Shown in pieces: positions 26,345 to 34,744 of a stretch of DNA of 64,000 bases. The notes below the pieces were generated by a model, which saw only the letters and a program-made list of their open reading frames with translations, was not told the origin of the DNA and did not search any database. A program made the translations under genes and the position numbers. This DNA is from Pseudoprevotella muciniphila (GTDB taxonomy: Bacteria; Bacteroidota; Bacteroidia; Bacteroidales; Bacteroidaceae): assembly GCF_003265305.2 (NCBI RefSeq), contig NZ_CP033459.1:1426001-1490000 (forward strand), in the 5' to 3' direction. Positions within the stretch are counted from its first letter, which is position 1; each line of letters opens with the position of its first letter.

Positions 26345-26525
26345 GTTTAATTCAACTTTATGAAGTGACTCTTTCTCAAGAATTTAAGAATTTGAGAATT
26401 ATTATTCTCTGTACAATCAACTTCTTCTATTCATGACGTTTTATATAATCATGTAGTGAAATAAATTCTTTAATTCACAAATTCTTGAAGATAAAAAATA
26501 TCTGACAACTTGCGAAACTTGAATC
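26345..26525. repeat. Inverted-repeat element built of aagaattt units (copy 1)
   Basis: Left arm tcaagaatttaagaatttgagaatt (26376-26400) and right arm aattctttaattcacaaattcttgaa (26464-26489). The outer arms are gtttaattcaactttatgaag and tgacaacttgcgaaacttgaat. The right half matches the left half of the element at 48039-48212 in reverse complement, including ttcaagtttcg(c/t)aagttgtca and tatcttcaagaatt. Confidence 0.55.
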
Positions 26526-26757
26526 ATTCATCTCCAAAAGACGCAAAACTTTCGTCTGTGGATGTGTTGTCGCCAAAGGGCGAGAAGTCTTTTCCGAACC
26601 AGTCGCCGGTTCCACGGCTGCGCTGGGGCACACCGCTGCCCGCACCGCCGCCGCCACTGATGCCGGTGTTGCTGTTGACGTTGCTGACTGCCATAATGTT
26701 TGCAGGAATGCACACTGTTGTGAAAATCTCCGGGGATATATATGTTTTCTTTGTCAT
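26524..26757 (-). CDS. Small Gly-rich protein of cassette 2
   Basis: 77 residues from ATG 26757. The first 49 residues equal those of the protein at 21989-22189. The tail is different: TGDWFGKDFSPFGDNTSTDE, then SFASFGDE; again acidic, with aromatic residues after the conserved SRG. It starts 20 bp after the stop of the GLUG protein of its cassette. Function unknown. The conserved head with a divergent tail looks like a partner matched to each large protein, or a processed peptide; both are inference. Confidence 0.7.
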   Translation of the reverse strand: MTKKTYISPEIFTTVCIPANIMAVSNVNSNTGISGGGGAGSGVPQRSRGTGDWFGKDFSPFGDNTSTDESFASFGDE

Positions 26758-26777
26758 GGCTGAATTGTATTATAGGG

Positions 26778-29700
26778 TTAATAGACCACTTTCTTTCCGT
26801 TGATGATATAGATACCACCCTTCTGAGGCTGTGCCACACGGCGACCCTGGAGGTCATAGATGGCAGAAGGGGTTGCGGAAGGCGCAACGTTCGTAGCTCC
26901 AATACCTGTGATGGATGGATTGCCGTTATCAAAGTCGAGGCTGAAGCCGCGCACGTTGTTTGCTATGCTCTCGTCCACAACGAACCATGCACGGAATGGC
27001 AGCAGGCGGCGTTCTTCGGTCGGATAGACGAGTTTGTCGCCGGTTGTGAGGAAGAGTTGTGTCTTGTCGTAGGCGCTTACCCATGGGAACATGTATGTGC
27101 CCTTGAAGGTTACAGCCCCGTAGCCGGCACTTTGTGCCGTTACTTCTGCGGGTTGTGCCGCGTTGACGGTTACGCCTTTGAAGACAGGGTCGGTAATGTC
27201 CGTTCCGCTTGTCCACTTGATGATGTAGGGCTTGCCTGCCGCTATGGCTGTCGTGTCCTTGAACGTCAGGTGCAACGTACCTGTTGCAGGGTCGAGACCG
27301 TTTATGCCGTCAGTGTCGAGTTCCATGATTGTCGCACCTTCGAGCGGAGTGCCCGTGAGGTCGTCAATGGCGAATGGCAGGCAGAGCGTGTTCCACTCGC
27401 CGTCCTTGTAGAACGTGCGGCCATCTATGATTACGTCGCGCTGCTCGCCGTCTGCTGCGGCAATATAGCCTGCGTTGTCGAAATTGACCATCTTGTCATA
27501 AAGCGTGAGTGTGAGACCGACTGGCGCGATGTACACCGCCTTGGCGGGCATGGTCAGTTCGTAGTAGTCTTCACCGTAGTCATCGTCATGACCAGCCACA
27601 GCGAGCGATGTGCCGTTGGCGGTGTAGTTGATACCGCCGTAGAGCACGAAGCGCAGTGTTTCGCCTGCACCCACATAGTAGTAGTTGTTCGTGCCGTCAT
27701 CGTAGTATGTACCGATGATGTTGTCCGAAGCGTCAGGGATAGGTGAGAAATAGATAGCATCGCTGGTGCTGATGGGCCAGCCGCGCATGGCTTGTCCCAC
27801 CACGTCAGCATTGTTGACACCGCTGTACTTGCAGGCACCGATGTAGTAACAGTTTGTGATAATACCTGACTGGGATTTACCGTTCAGACCTACTATACCG
27901 CCGATGTTGCCCGTGCCGCTGACCTGTTTCATCAGGCAGTCGGAAACACTGTGTTGTACGACAGAACGGCCGGCTTGGTTCAGACCCACGATGCCGCCCA
28001 CGATGTTGCCCGTGCCGCCCACCTTCATATTGCCGAAGTTAGCACCCGAAGTGTTTGCACCATTGCTACCCACGATGCCACCAATTTTACTGTTCGTGGC
28101 AGCAGATGCTGAGATGGTGCCGAAGAATGTGCCTTGAACATCGCCGGCAAGGTTATTACCCACGATGCCGCCCAACGTGACAGCATTAGTCACATCGTTA
28201 TAACCCAGCGTGCCGCTGAACTCGCAGCCCGAAACCGAACCTTGATTCTCACTGACAAAGCCACCTGCTCTGGTACCGCGCAAGGAAACACCGCTACCGG
28301 CGCGGCAACCCGACACTTCACCGAAGTTTGTGCCTGCAATGCCTCCTATGCGGGCATCACCCCTGGTGCTCGAGAAGGAACTGTTCTCAAGATACACATT
28401 GCGCACTGCACCTTCATTCCCTACATAGCCGAAGAGGGCGGCATGTCTTACATCACCACTGATGTTCACGCCCGTAAAGACACTTGTAGTATAGTTGGTA
28501 AAGACACCGCTGAAACCGCCGGTCGGTGTGAAAGTCTTGCCCGAGTAGTCCAGTGTAGCCATCTGCTCAAAATACACACCTTTCTGGTCGTAGCCTTTGT
28601 GGGTCAGAGCGGATAGCGCATCGAAGTCGTCGGTGGTGTAGATGAGGTAAGGCTCTGCCATTGTGCCTTTGCCCTGCCAAGGCATGGCGATGACGAAGGC
28701 GGTGTCGATGCGTCCGCCGTAGTCATTTATGCCCCAAATGGTGAAGGGGTAGCGTCCGCAGTCCTTGTAGCCCTCTGCAGGAATGTTGGTGATGAAGTCA
28801 GTGCCTTCCTTGAGGTATTTCGCGCCACGGCTGTCCCAGATAGTAATCGTTGGACGCACGTTCTCTCCGGTAAAGGCGAGGGGGGTCTGCGTGGACAGCG
28901 TGAAAGTGCGCAAGGTGATGTTGGAGGCGATGGTTGAATAGATCTCGACGTTCTTAGCGGGCATGGTGAACGCCCATGTGCCGTGGTCAGTTAAAAGCAG
29001 CGTGTACTTCTCATTGTCTGCTGTGAACGCCACGAACTGCCACATCTTGTCTGCGGCAGTGTTGCCGAAGGTATGCAGTTCGGAGAACTCCACGGAGTCT
29101 CCCGCTACGAAGTAATCGTTGCCGCCAAAGGTAAAGTAGGGCGAAGTGATGTACGTTCCTCCATCGTACGAACTTGGAAATTTGCAGGAGTAAATGTGCT
29201 TCACGGCGTAGCCCTCGTCGGTGCCTTGCGTCGAACCATTCACGCCCATCGCGCCGATGGTGCAGTTGTCGCCCACAGCATTGCCTGTAAATACCAAAGT
29301 GGCTCTATTATATCCTACAACTCCTCCTACATCAGTACTTCCCGTTACGGAGGCTAAGTTGACATTGTTCCTTAGATATACATTGCTACTACTACTACCT
29401 ACATATCCAGCCCTTCCCACTATGCCGCCTATGGCCTGGTAGCCCGACACAAATCCTGAATTTACGCAATCTTCAATCCATCCTATCGGTAAACAGCCGG
29501 CTATACCTCCTACAGCATACGAATTATTATAATTATCTTTTATTGTGGCTGCGTTGGTGCAACTTTTTACCTCACATAAATCGCCAAGTCCCACAATGCC
29601 ACCGATGCATTCAATATTCGCTGGACCTTTCGTCTCGATTGTAACACCGCTCTCTACATGACAATTATGAACATAAGCCTTAGAAATCTTTGTTCCTAAC

Positions 29701-30173
29701 GCCTTGCCTGCAATTCCTCCTACATTTGCTTGCCCTTTGATGGAACTCGTGCCGCCAAGCGTCAGGTTTTTGACCACTCCACCATTGCCTAAGATACCAA
29801 ACAAGCCGATAGCTGAAGTTCGCCCACTGGCACCGATAGTCACGTTGCTAATGGTATGTCCATTTCCGTCGAAATTGCCTCGGAAAGCATATATCCATCC
29901 TTCTTCGTTGTTTTCTTCATAACCTATCACATGATACGTCTTTCCCGAGTAGTCGAGGTCGGCGTCCAGGCGGAAGAAAACTTCCTTGTAGTCGTTTCCG
30001 CCATTCACATTGTTGGCGAGTTCCGTCATGTGGTCGGTGGTGGAGATGATGTACGGACTGTACTGTGTACCGCTTCCACCTCCGAACTGCGCCCATGCCG
30101 CCGAGGGCAGAGCCGCCGCGAGCACTGTCAGTAAGAATGCCTGCATGAGGTTGTAAAGTCTTGTTTTGTTCAT
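26778..30173 (-). CDS. Large GLUG-repeat surface protein with T9SS-like C-terminus (cassette 2)
   Basis: ATG at 30173 (MNKTRLYNLMQAFLLTVLAA), giving 1,131 residues. A longer upstream frame would run through the leader and is rejected. Same plan as the paralogue at 22210-25863: signal peptide ending SAAWA, GLUG repeats (for example NIGGIVGLNGKSQSGIITNC), one rather than two MBG-like units (LAFTGENVRPTITIWDSRGA), a second GLUG block, and the shared C-terminal region ending GGIYIINGKKVVY. The loss of one Ig-like unit accounts for most of the length difference. The N-terminal repeats are diverged while the last ~330 residues are nearly identical, which suggests gene conversion. Confidence 0.82.
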   Translation of the reverse strand: MNKTRLYNLMQAFLLTVLAAALPSAAWAQFGGGSGTQYSPYIISTTDHMTELANNVNGGNDYKEVFFRLDADLDYSGKTYHVIGYEENNEEGWIYAFRGNFDGNGHTISNVTIGASGRTSAIGLFGILGNGGVVKNLTLGGTSSIKGQANVGGIAGKALGTKISKAYVHNCHVESGVTIETKGPANIECIGGIVGLGDLCEVKSCTNAATIKDNYNNSYAVGGIAGCLPIGWIEDCVNSGFVSGYQAIGGIVGRAGYVGSSSSNVYLRNNVNLASVTGSTDVGGVVGYNRATLVFTGNAVGDNCTIGAMGVNGSTQGTDEGYAVKHIYSCKFPSSYDGGTYITSPYFTFGGNDYFVAGDSVEFSELHTFGNTAADKMWQFVAFTADNEKYTLLLTDHGTWAFTMPAKNVEIYSTIASNITLRTFTLSTQTPLAFTGENVRPTITIWDSRGAKYLKEGTDFITNIPAEGYKDCGRYPFTIWGINDYGGRIDTAFVIAMPWQGKGTMAEPYLIYTTDDFDALSALTHKGYDQKGVYFEQMATLDYSGKTFTPTGGFSGVFTNYTTSVFTGVNISGDVRHAALFGYVGNEGAVRNVYLENSSFSSTRGDARIGGIAGTNFGEVSGCRAGSGVSLRGTRAGGFVSENQGSVSGCEFSGTLGYNDVTNAVTLGGIVGNNLAGDVQGTFFGTISASAATNSKIGGIVGSNGANTSGANFGNMKVGGTGNIVGGIVGLNQAGRSVVQHSVSDCLMKQVSGTGNIGGIVGLNGKSQSGIITNCYYIGACKYSGVNNADVVGQAMRGWPISTSDAIYFSPIPDASDNIIGTYYDDGTNNYYYVGAGETLRFVLYGGINYTANGTSLAVAGHDDDYGEDYYELTMPAKAVYIAPVGLTLTLYDKMVNFDNAGYIAAADGEQRDVIIDGRTFYKDGEWNTLCLPFAIDDLTGTPLEGATIMELDTDGINGLDPATGTLHLTFKDTTAIAAGKPYIIKWTSGTDITDPVFKGVTVNAAQPAEVTAQSAGYGAVTFKGTYMFPWVSAYDKTQLFLTTGDKLVYPTEERRLLPFRAWFVVDESIANNVRGFSLDFDNGNPSITGIGATNVAPSATPSAIYDLQGRRVAQPQKGGIYIINGKKVVY

Positions 30174-30214
30174 AATTGTTATATTTTTATCGTTTTCTTC
30201 AGTTTTATAGAGCA

Positions 30215-30409
30215 ACGGCACGCCTGCATCCCCTTGTCGTAGGAATTGCAGGCGTGCCGTGATGTATGACTTAGCGGTGGTCTGTCGCAAGGCTCCTGCG
30301 TGGGCGTCTCTCTCATATATGGGGAGGGATGGAGACGCGGGCGTCTTGTGTGATCATCGGAAAGACGATTTGTCTGCAAATTTACATATTATTATTGAAA
30401 AAGAAAAGA
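30215..30409 (-). ncRNA. Conserved structured leader of cassette 2
   Basis: Near-identical twin of 25925-26119: -7 box TAAATTTG (complement of 30377-30384), stem GCGTCTC/GAGACGC, and the perfect 14-bp stem at 30215-30228 with 30247-30260. Sequence identity stops close to the hairpin base; the ~40 nt between hairpin and start codon differ between the copies. This suggests the leader itself is under constraint or was recently copied. Confidence 0.6.
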
Positions 30410-30535
30410 AAAATATGGAAAAGAATTATTGGTGTCCGATAAAAGTTTTATGGACTTAGTCATAAGCCTTTCTATATGGGTGTTTTATGGGTAGGGTAAT
30501 CTATGGGGCTTTCTGCCCGTTTACCGTGCGCCAAT

Positions 30536-30566
30536 AAAAAAAGCAGGTCTGTGAGCCTGCTTTTTG
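30536..30566 (-). terminator. Terminator of the DPP-IV-like gene
   Basis: Hairpin aaaaagcagg / cctgcttttt with an 8-nt loop; A-run on one side and T-run on the other, so it could work in both directions. It lies 10 bp after the peptidase stop. Confidence 0.85.
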
Positions 30567-30575
30567 TCGCTATGT

Positions 30576-32738
30576 TCAGCGAATGGGTTTGAGGTAGTCC
30601 TCAAAGTATCGCGTGATACGTTCGTGCAGGTGTACCCTGTCTGTGCCTAAGACGTTGTGTCCGTGTCCCGGGTAGGCGAAGAAGTCGGGATGTGTACCGG
30701 CATCTACACATGCCTTGAGGAACGACAGTGTGTGTTGTGGCACACAGGTGGGGTCGTTGTAGCCGATGATGATTTGCAGGCGGCCTTTGAGTTGGTCTGC
30801 CTTGTTCAGGAGTGAGGTCTCTGCATAGCCTTCGGGGTTTTCATCCGGTGTGTCCATATAGCGCTCGCCATACATCACCTCGTAGTATTTCCAGTCGATG
30901 ACAGGTCCGCCGGCAACACCCACCTTGAACACGTCGGGGTAGTTGCACATGAGGCTCGTGGTCATGAACCCTCCGAACGACCAGCCGTGTACGCCGATGC
31001 GCTCGCCGTCCACGTAGGGCAGGCTCTTGAGGAATTCCACACCTTTCATCTGGTCTTTCATCTCGTTCTGTCCGAGGTGGCGGAAGGTAACGTTCTCGAA
31101 CTCCAGTCCTCTGTCGGCAGATCCGCGGTTGTCCATCACGAAGACCACATAGCCCAGTTGCGCCATATAGATTTCCCATCCGCCAGCCGAGTAATTGCGG
31201 GCATCTTCCACCATTTGTGCATGCGGTCCGCCATAAACGTAGATGACGACTGGGTATTTCTTCGCGGGGTCGAAGTTGGTGGGTTTGATGAGGCGATAGT
31301 AGAGATCAGTAGTGCCGTCGGCGGCTTTGAGAGTGCCTCCCGTGATTTCAGGCACATCGTAGTCCTTCCAGGGGTCGTCGGCGGTGAGGAGGTTCACAGT
31401 CTTCTGCTTGGAAGTGTTCACGAGGTCGGTTTTGCTTACAACTTTCGGTGAACTCCATCTGTCGAAGAGGTATTTGCCGTTGGCAGAGAGTTGTGCGCGA
31501 TGTGTGCCGCTACCGCTGTCGAGCAGTGTGCGTTTGCCGTTCTTCACGTTCACGCTGTAGTAACTCTCGCCGATGGTGCTTGCCTCGTTGCTCTTGATGA
31601 TGACGCTCTTCTCGCTTTCGTTGAACCCTGTGAGTTCCAGCACCACGAAGTTGCCCGAAGTGAGTTGGCGCTCAAGACCATTCTCCACGTCGAAGAGGTA
31701 GAGGTGGTTATAGCCGTCGCGCTGGCTCTGGAGAATGAACTTGTTGCTGTCCCATGGCAGGAACGTGATGGGTGTGAGCGGTTCCACATATTTTGGGTGG
31801 GTCTCGGTGTAGTGCACTTTGAGGCGTGCGCCGGTCGTGGCATCGTACGACACGAGTTCCATCTTGTCCTGTGAGCGTGGACTTTCCACCATGTAGATGG
31901 TCTTTTCGTCGGGTGCCCAGGCAATGTTTGAGAAATAGCGGTCGGTAGGGTCGCCCGCCTGCAGATATACCGTTTCGCGTGTCGCTACGTCATACACACC
32001 TACGGTTACCTTATGGCTTGTCTGTCCAGCCATGGGGTACTTGTCGGGGTCGAGTTCTGCCGGTGTCTTGTCGATGTTCACCTGCGGATAGTCTGCCACC
32101 ATGCTTTGGTCCATGCGGTAGAAGGCGAGCCGGTTGCCTTTTGGGCTCCAGAACGTACCTTTCGAGATGCCGAACTCATCGCGGTGAACACTCTTGCCGT
32201 ATTGCAACTCACGCGAGCCGTCGGTGCTCACTTGCAGTTCCTCGCCATCTGCCGTGCGGACGAAGAGGTTCCAGTTGCGCACGAAAGCCGTGTTTCTGGA
32301 CGTTTTTTCCATTTCCTCGTCGGAAGCGCCTTCGAGACGGCTGGTACGCCACACCACTTCTTTCTTCTCCCAATCGTAAACCACGTTGCCCTTGCTCGTC
32401 GGCAGCATGGCTTGCGTCTTGTCGGGATAGGGAAATGTGGCGAGCATCAGGTTGCCCACTCGTTCGTCGGTCAGTGCAGAGTTCACTTCGCCGGCGGTGA
32501 AGAGCGTCTGCGGTTCGATGGTCTCTCCTTTCTGATTGCTGATGACGCTTGCTTTGTCCACTTCTGTCTTCACCAGCAAGTCGCCCCACCATGCAGCATA
32601 CATGTATTGAGGGTATAGGTTCCAAAAGTTGGAGCCGCCGGGAACGAGGTCGTCGAGTGTGAATTGTTTCTTTTGTTGTGCCATAGCGGGAATGGTCGTG
32701 AGCAGCAGTGCTGCTACCATGATTTTTATCAGTTTCAT
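30576..32738 (-). CDS. Prolyl oligopeptidase family (S9) dipeptidyl peptidase IV-like
   Basis: 720 residues. Signal peptide MKLIKIMVAALLLTTIPAMA. The first ~480 residues form the beta-propeller (for example SPKGNRLAFYRMDQSMVADY, as in DPP-IV). The catalytic alpha/beta hydrolase follows, with nucleophile Ser near 586 in GWSFGGFMT, Asp in IIIGYNDPTCVP and His in YPGHGHNVLG. Removes X-Pro (or related) dipeptides from peptides in the periplasm; this supports amino-acid and peptide nutrition in Bacteroidales. It could instead be a prolyl tripeptidyl peptidase, which shares this layout. Terminator directly downstream. Confidence 0.9.
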   Translation of the reverse strand: MKLIKIMVAALLLTTIPAMAQQKKQFTLDDLVPGGSNFWNLYPQYMYAAWWGDLLVKTEVDKASVISNQKGETIEPQTLFTAGEVNSALTDERVGNLMLATFPYPDKTQAMLPTSKGNVVYDWEKKEVVWRTSRLEGASDEEMEKTSRNTAFVRNWNLFVRTADGEELQVSTDGSRELQYGKSVHRDEFGISKGTFWSPKGNRLAFYRMDQSMVADYPQVNIDKTPAELDPDKYPMAGQTSHKVTVGVYDVATRETVYLQAGDPTDRYFSNIAWAPDEKTIYMVESPRSQDKMELVSYDATTGARLKVHYTETHPKYVEPLTPITFLPWDSNKFILQSQRDGYNHLYLFDVENGLERQLTSGNFVVLELTGFNESEKSVIIKSNEASTIGESYYSVNVKNGKRTLLDSGSGTHRAQLSANGKYLFDRWSSPKVVSKTDLVNTSKQKTVNLLTADDPWKDYDVPEITGGTLKAADGTTDLYYRLIKPTNFDPAKKYPVVIYVYGGPHAQMVEDARNYSAGGWEIYMAQLGYVVFVMDNRGSADRGLEFENVTFRHLGQNEMKDQMKGVEFLKSLPYVDGERIGVHGWSFGGFMTTSLMCNYPDVFKVGVAGGPVIDWKYYEVMYGERYMDTPDENPEGYAETSLLNKADQLKGRLQIIIGYNDPTCVPQHTLSFLKACVDAGTHPDFFAYPGHGHNVLGTDRVHLHERITRYFEDYLKPIR

Positions 32739-32783
32739 GTCCGTATGTTTGTGTATGTCAGATTTTCTTGAACGTACCTATAT

Positions 32784-32962
32784 GAAGTTATCGAAGTTAA
32801 CGGCTTTGCCTCTTTTCTTTGAAGTTAGCGAAGTTATTGAAGTTATCGCTTCGCTCGAAGTTAACGACGTTACCTAATGCTGATGCCTTTATGTATTGTA
32901 TTATTTATCGGTCTAAAGTAGCGTCGCTAACTTCGCTAACTTCTTTAACTACGATAACTTCA
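32784..32962. repeat. Inverted-repeat element made of 9-nt units (gaagtta type, copy 1)
   Basis: Left arm 32784-32872 is a run of 9-mers of the form NNgaagtta (tcgaagtta, gcgaagtta, ttgaagtta, tcgcttcgc, tcgaagtta, acgacgtta). The right arm, about 32918-32962, holds the complementary units (gcgtcgctaacttcg, ctaacttct, ttaactacg, ataacttca). The loop of ~46 nt and unit order match the element at 52160-52313 in the opposite orientation. It lies between the DPP-IV and RNA methyltransferase genes; no ORF there looks real. Confidence 0.7.
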
Positions 32963-32984
32963 GAAAGTAGAGTTGTTTTTTTTG

Positions 32985-34490
32985 TTAGTCCCCGTCATAG
33001 TCTTTCCGGCGTCCACCGGTAAATTTCCGTCCTCCGCCTTTATGTCCGGCTCCTCCTTTGCCAAACGGCTTGTTGCGCCGTTCTCTCTTTTCACCGCTGA
33101 AACCACCGGCGCGCTCGTCTTTCTGCTTTTCCTCGTGGCGGGCACGCCCTCTGCGGAAGCGTTCGAAGTCGTTGTGCCGGTTGCGCAGTTTTAGGAAGTC
33201 GGGGTTAGCATCCACAAAGTCCTGGTCAACGTAGTCGCGCCCTTCGTCTTCAAAGCGTTGCTTGAACGATTCTCTGTTCTGACGGAAACGCTTCTTTTCT
33301 GCCATCTTTTCACGTTCCTCGGCAGTCTTCACATCGCCGCCTTTTGCACGGAAGTCGTTGAACTTGCCTTCGAACATTTGGTATTTCCGGAATTCGCAGT
33401 CGAGTTTGCCGTTGAAGAGTGGAATCTTTATGCTCGGTTTCAGACCTATCTGGTCGAAGCATTCCTCACGGCTGCTGATGATCCACGCCTCGCCGCCTCC
33501 GAACTCGTGTTTCAGGCGTTCGCCGATGATCTTGTACAAACCGAGAGTGTCCTGCGACACGAGGCGCTCGCCGTAGGGCGGATTGGTGATGATGACTGCC
33601 TTCTCCTCAGGCTTCACAAACTTCCTGAAGTCGCGTTGCTGCAATTCGATGATGTCTGCCACTCCGGCGCTCTTGCAGTTCTTTGCAGCCACTTCAAGAT
33701 TGGGGTTGTTGATGTCGTAGCCGTAGAGTTTGTGCTGGAATTCCCGCTCGTTGCTGTCGTCGTTGTAGATGTTCTGAAGCAATTCGGGGTCGAAGTCCTT
33801 CCAGTTTTCAAAAGCGAACTTTTTGCGGAAGATGCCCGGATAGATGTTGCGTGCCATCAGGGCAGCCTCAATAAGTATGGTGCCCGACCCGCAGAAAGGA
33901 TCGATAAGGTCGCAGTCGTATTGCCAGCCGCTGAGTTTGATGAGCGCCGCAGCCAGCACCTCGTTGATGGGTGCTTCCACTGTTGCTACACGATATCCGC
34001 GTTGGTGCAGGCTCTCACCGCTGGCATCGAGCGAGAGGGAGCAGTCGTTGTCGGTGATGTGGATGTTGAGGCGCAGTTCGGGGTTCGAAATGCTGATGTT
34101 GGGCCGTTTTCCTGTTTTCTCGCGGAAATAGTCCACTATGGCATCCTTCACCTTGTATGCCACAAACTTAGAATGACGGAACTCGTTGCTGTTTACCACG
34201 CTGTCAACGGAGAACGACGTGGTGAGGTCCATAATGTCGCTCCATTCCACCTTACGCACGGCATCGTACACATCGTCGGCTGTCTTTGCATTGAAGTGGA
34301 GGATGGGTTTAAGAACACGCACAGCCGTGCGCAAGCAGAAATTCGCACGGTAGAGCATCTCTTTGTCGCCTGTGAATGTGACCATGCGGTGGCCCTTGCT
34401 GATGTTTTCCGCACCGAGTTCCTCGAGTTCTCCAGCCAACACATCCTCTATGCCTTGGAATGTCTTGGCTATGATTTCAAATTTTTCCAT
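32985..34490 (-). CDS. THUMP-domain class I RNA methyltransferase, RlmL/YcbY-type
   Basis: ATG at 34490 (MEKFEIIAKTFQGIEDVLAG), giving 501 residues. THUMP RNA-binding part to about 160. Rossmann methyltransferase with SAM motif IDPFCGSGTILIEAALMA and catalytic ITNPPYGERL, as in guanine-N2 rRNA methyltransferases (RlmL N-terminal half). The last ~110 residues form a long charged, Gly/Arg-rich tail (AGGFSGEKRERRNKPFGKGG), unusual for E. coli RlmL but typical of RNA-binding tails in Bacteroidetes. It lacks the RlmK half, so only one methylation is expected. Confidence 0.88.
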   Translation of the reverse strand: MEKFEIIAKTFQGIEDVLAGELEELGAENISKGHRMVTFTGDKEMLYRANFCLRTAVRVLKPILHFNAKTADDVYDAVRKVEWSDIMDLTTSFSVDSVVNSNEFRHSKFVAYKVKDAIVDYFREKTGKRPNISISNPELRLNIHITDNDCSLSLDASGESLHQRGYRVATVEAPINEVLAAALIKLSGWQYDCDLIDPFCGSGTILIEAALMARNIYPGIFRKKFAFENWKDFDPELLQNIYNDDSNEREFQHKLYGYDINNPNLEVAAKNCKSAGVADIIELQQRDFRKFVKPEEKAVIITNPPYGERLVSQDTLGLYKIIGERLKHEFGGGEAWIISSREECFDQIGLKPSIKIPLFNGKLDCEFRKYQMFEGKFNDFRAKGGDVKTAEEREKMAEKKRFRQNRESFKQRFEDEGRDYVDQDFVDANPDFLKLRNRHNDFERFRRGRARHEEKQKDERAGGFSGEKRERRNKPFGKGGAGHKGGGRKFTGGRRKDYDGD

Positions 34491-34541
34491 TTCTTGTAGT
34501 AGTGGCAATGGCTGCCCAAAGTGGTTATTTCAAATGATTTG

Positions 34542-34573
34542 CAAAGATACGACGTAGTTCAAGAAACGGCAAA
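34542..34573 (-). promoter_or_regulatory. Promoter of the RNA methyltransferase gene
   Basis: On the minus strand TTTG (complement of 34570-34573), 20-bp spacer, TATCTTTG (complement of 34542-34549). Good consensus match, about 50 bp upstream of the ATG at 34490. Confidence 0.7.
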
Positions 34574-34631
34574 TAACAAGATGAGTTTTATTTTTTTTTA
34601 TAAAAAAACAATATGTTTTGCAGGAAACGCT

Positions 34632-34639
34632 TAACTTTG
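34632..34639 (+). promoter_or_regulatory. -7 box of the pseudokinase gene
   Basis: TAACTTTG on the plus strand, leaving a leader of about 100 nt before the start codon. No good TTTG at the expected -33 distance. Confidence 0.5.
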
Positions 34640-34744
34640 CGAGAGAAAGAAAAAGGTTGTCTAATAAAAGCCTGGCGCAGGTGCATGAGAGTTTGCTGAT
34701 TCAGCATATACAGACCCTCCGATGCAAATGTCGCCGGGAATGCA

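Noticed and set aside
26742-27746. Open frame antisense to the GLUG protein of cassette 2
   Set aside because: It mirrors the coding repeats of the real gene, and a similar antisense frame exists opposite the paralogue only because the DNA is duplicated.
32784-32962. gaagtta repeats as a CRISPR array
   Set aside because: Units are 9 nt, contiguous and inverted around a centre; there are no spacers of uniform length and no cas genes.
33258-34499. 413-residue open frame antisense to the RNA methyltransferase gene
   Set aside because: The minus strand encodes THUMP and NPPY motifs and has a promoter; the plus frame lacks any family pattern.
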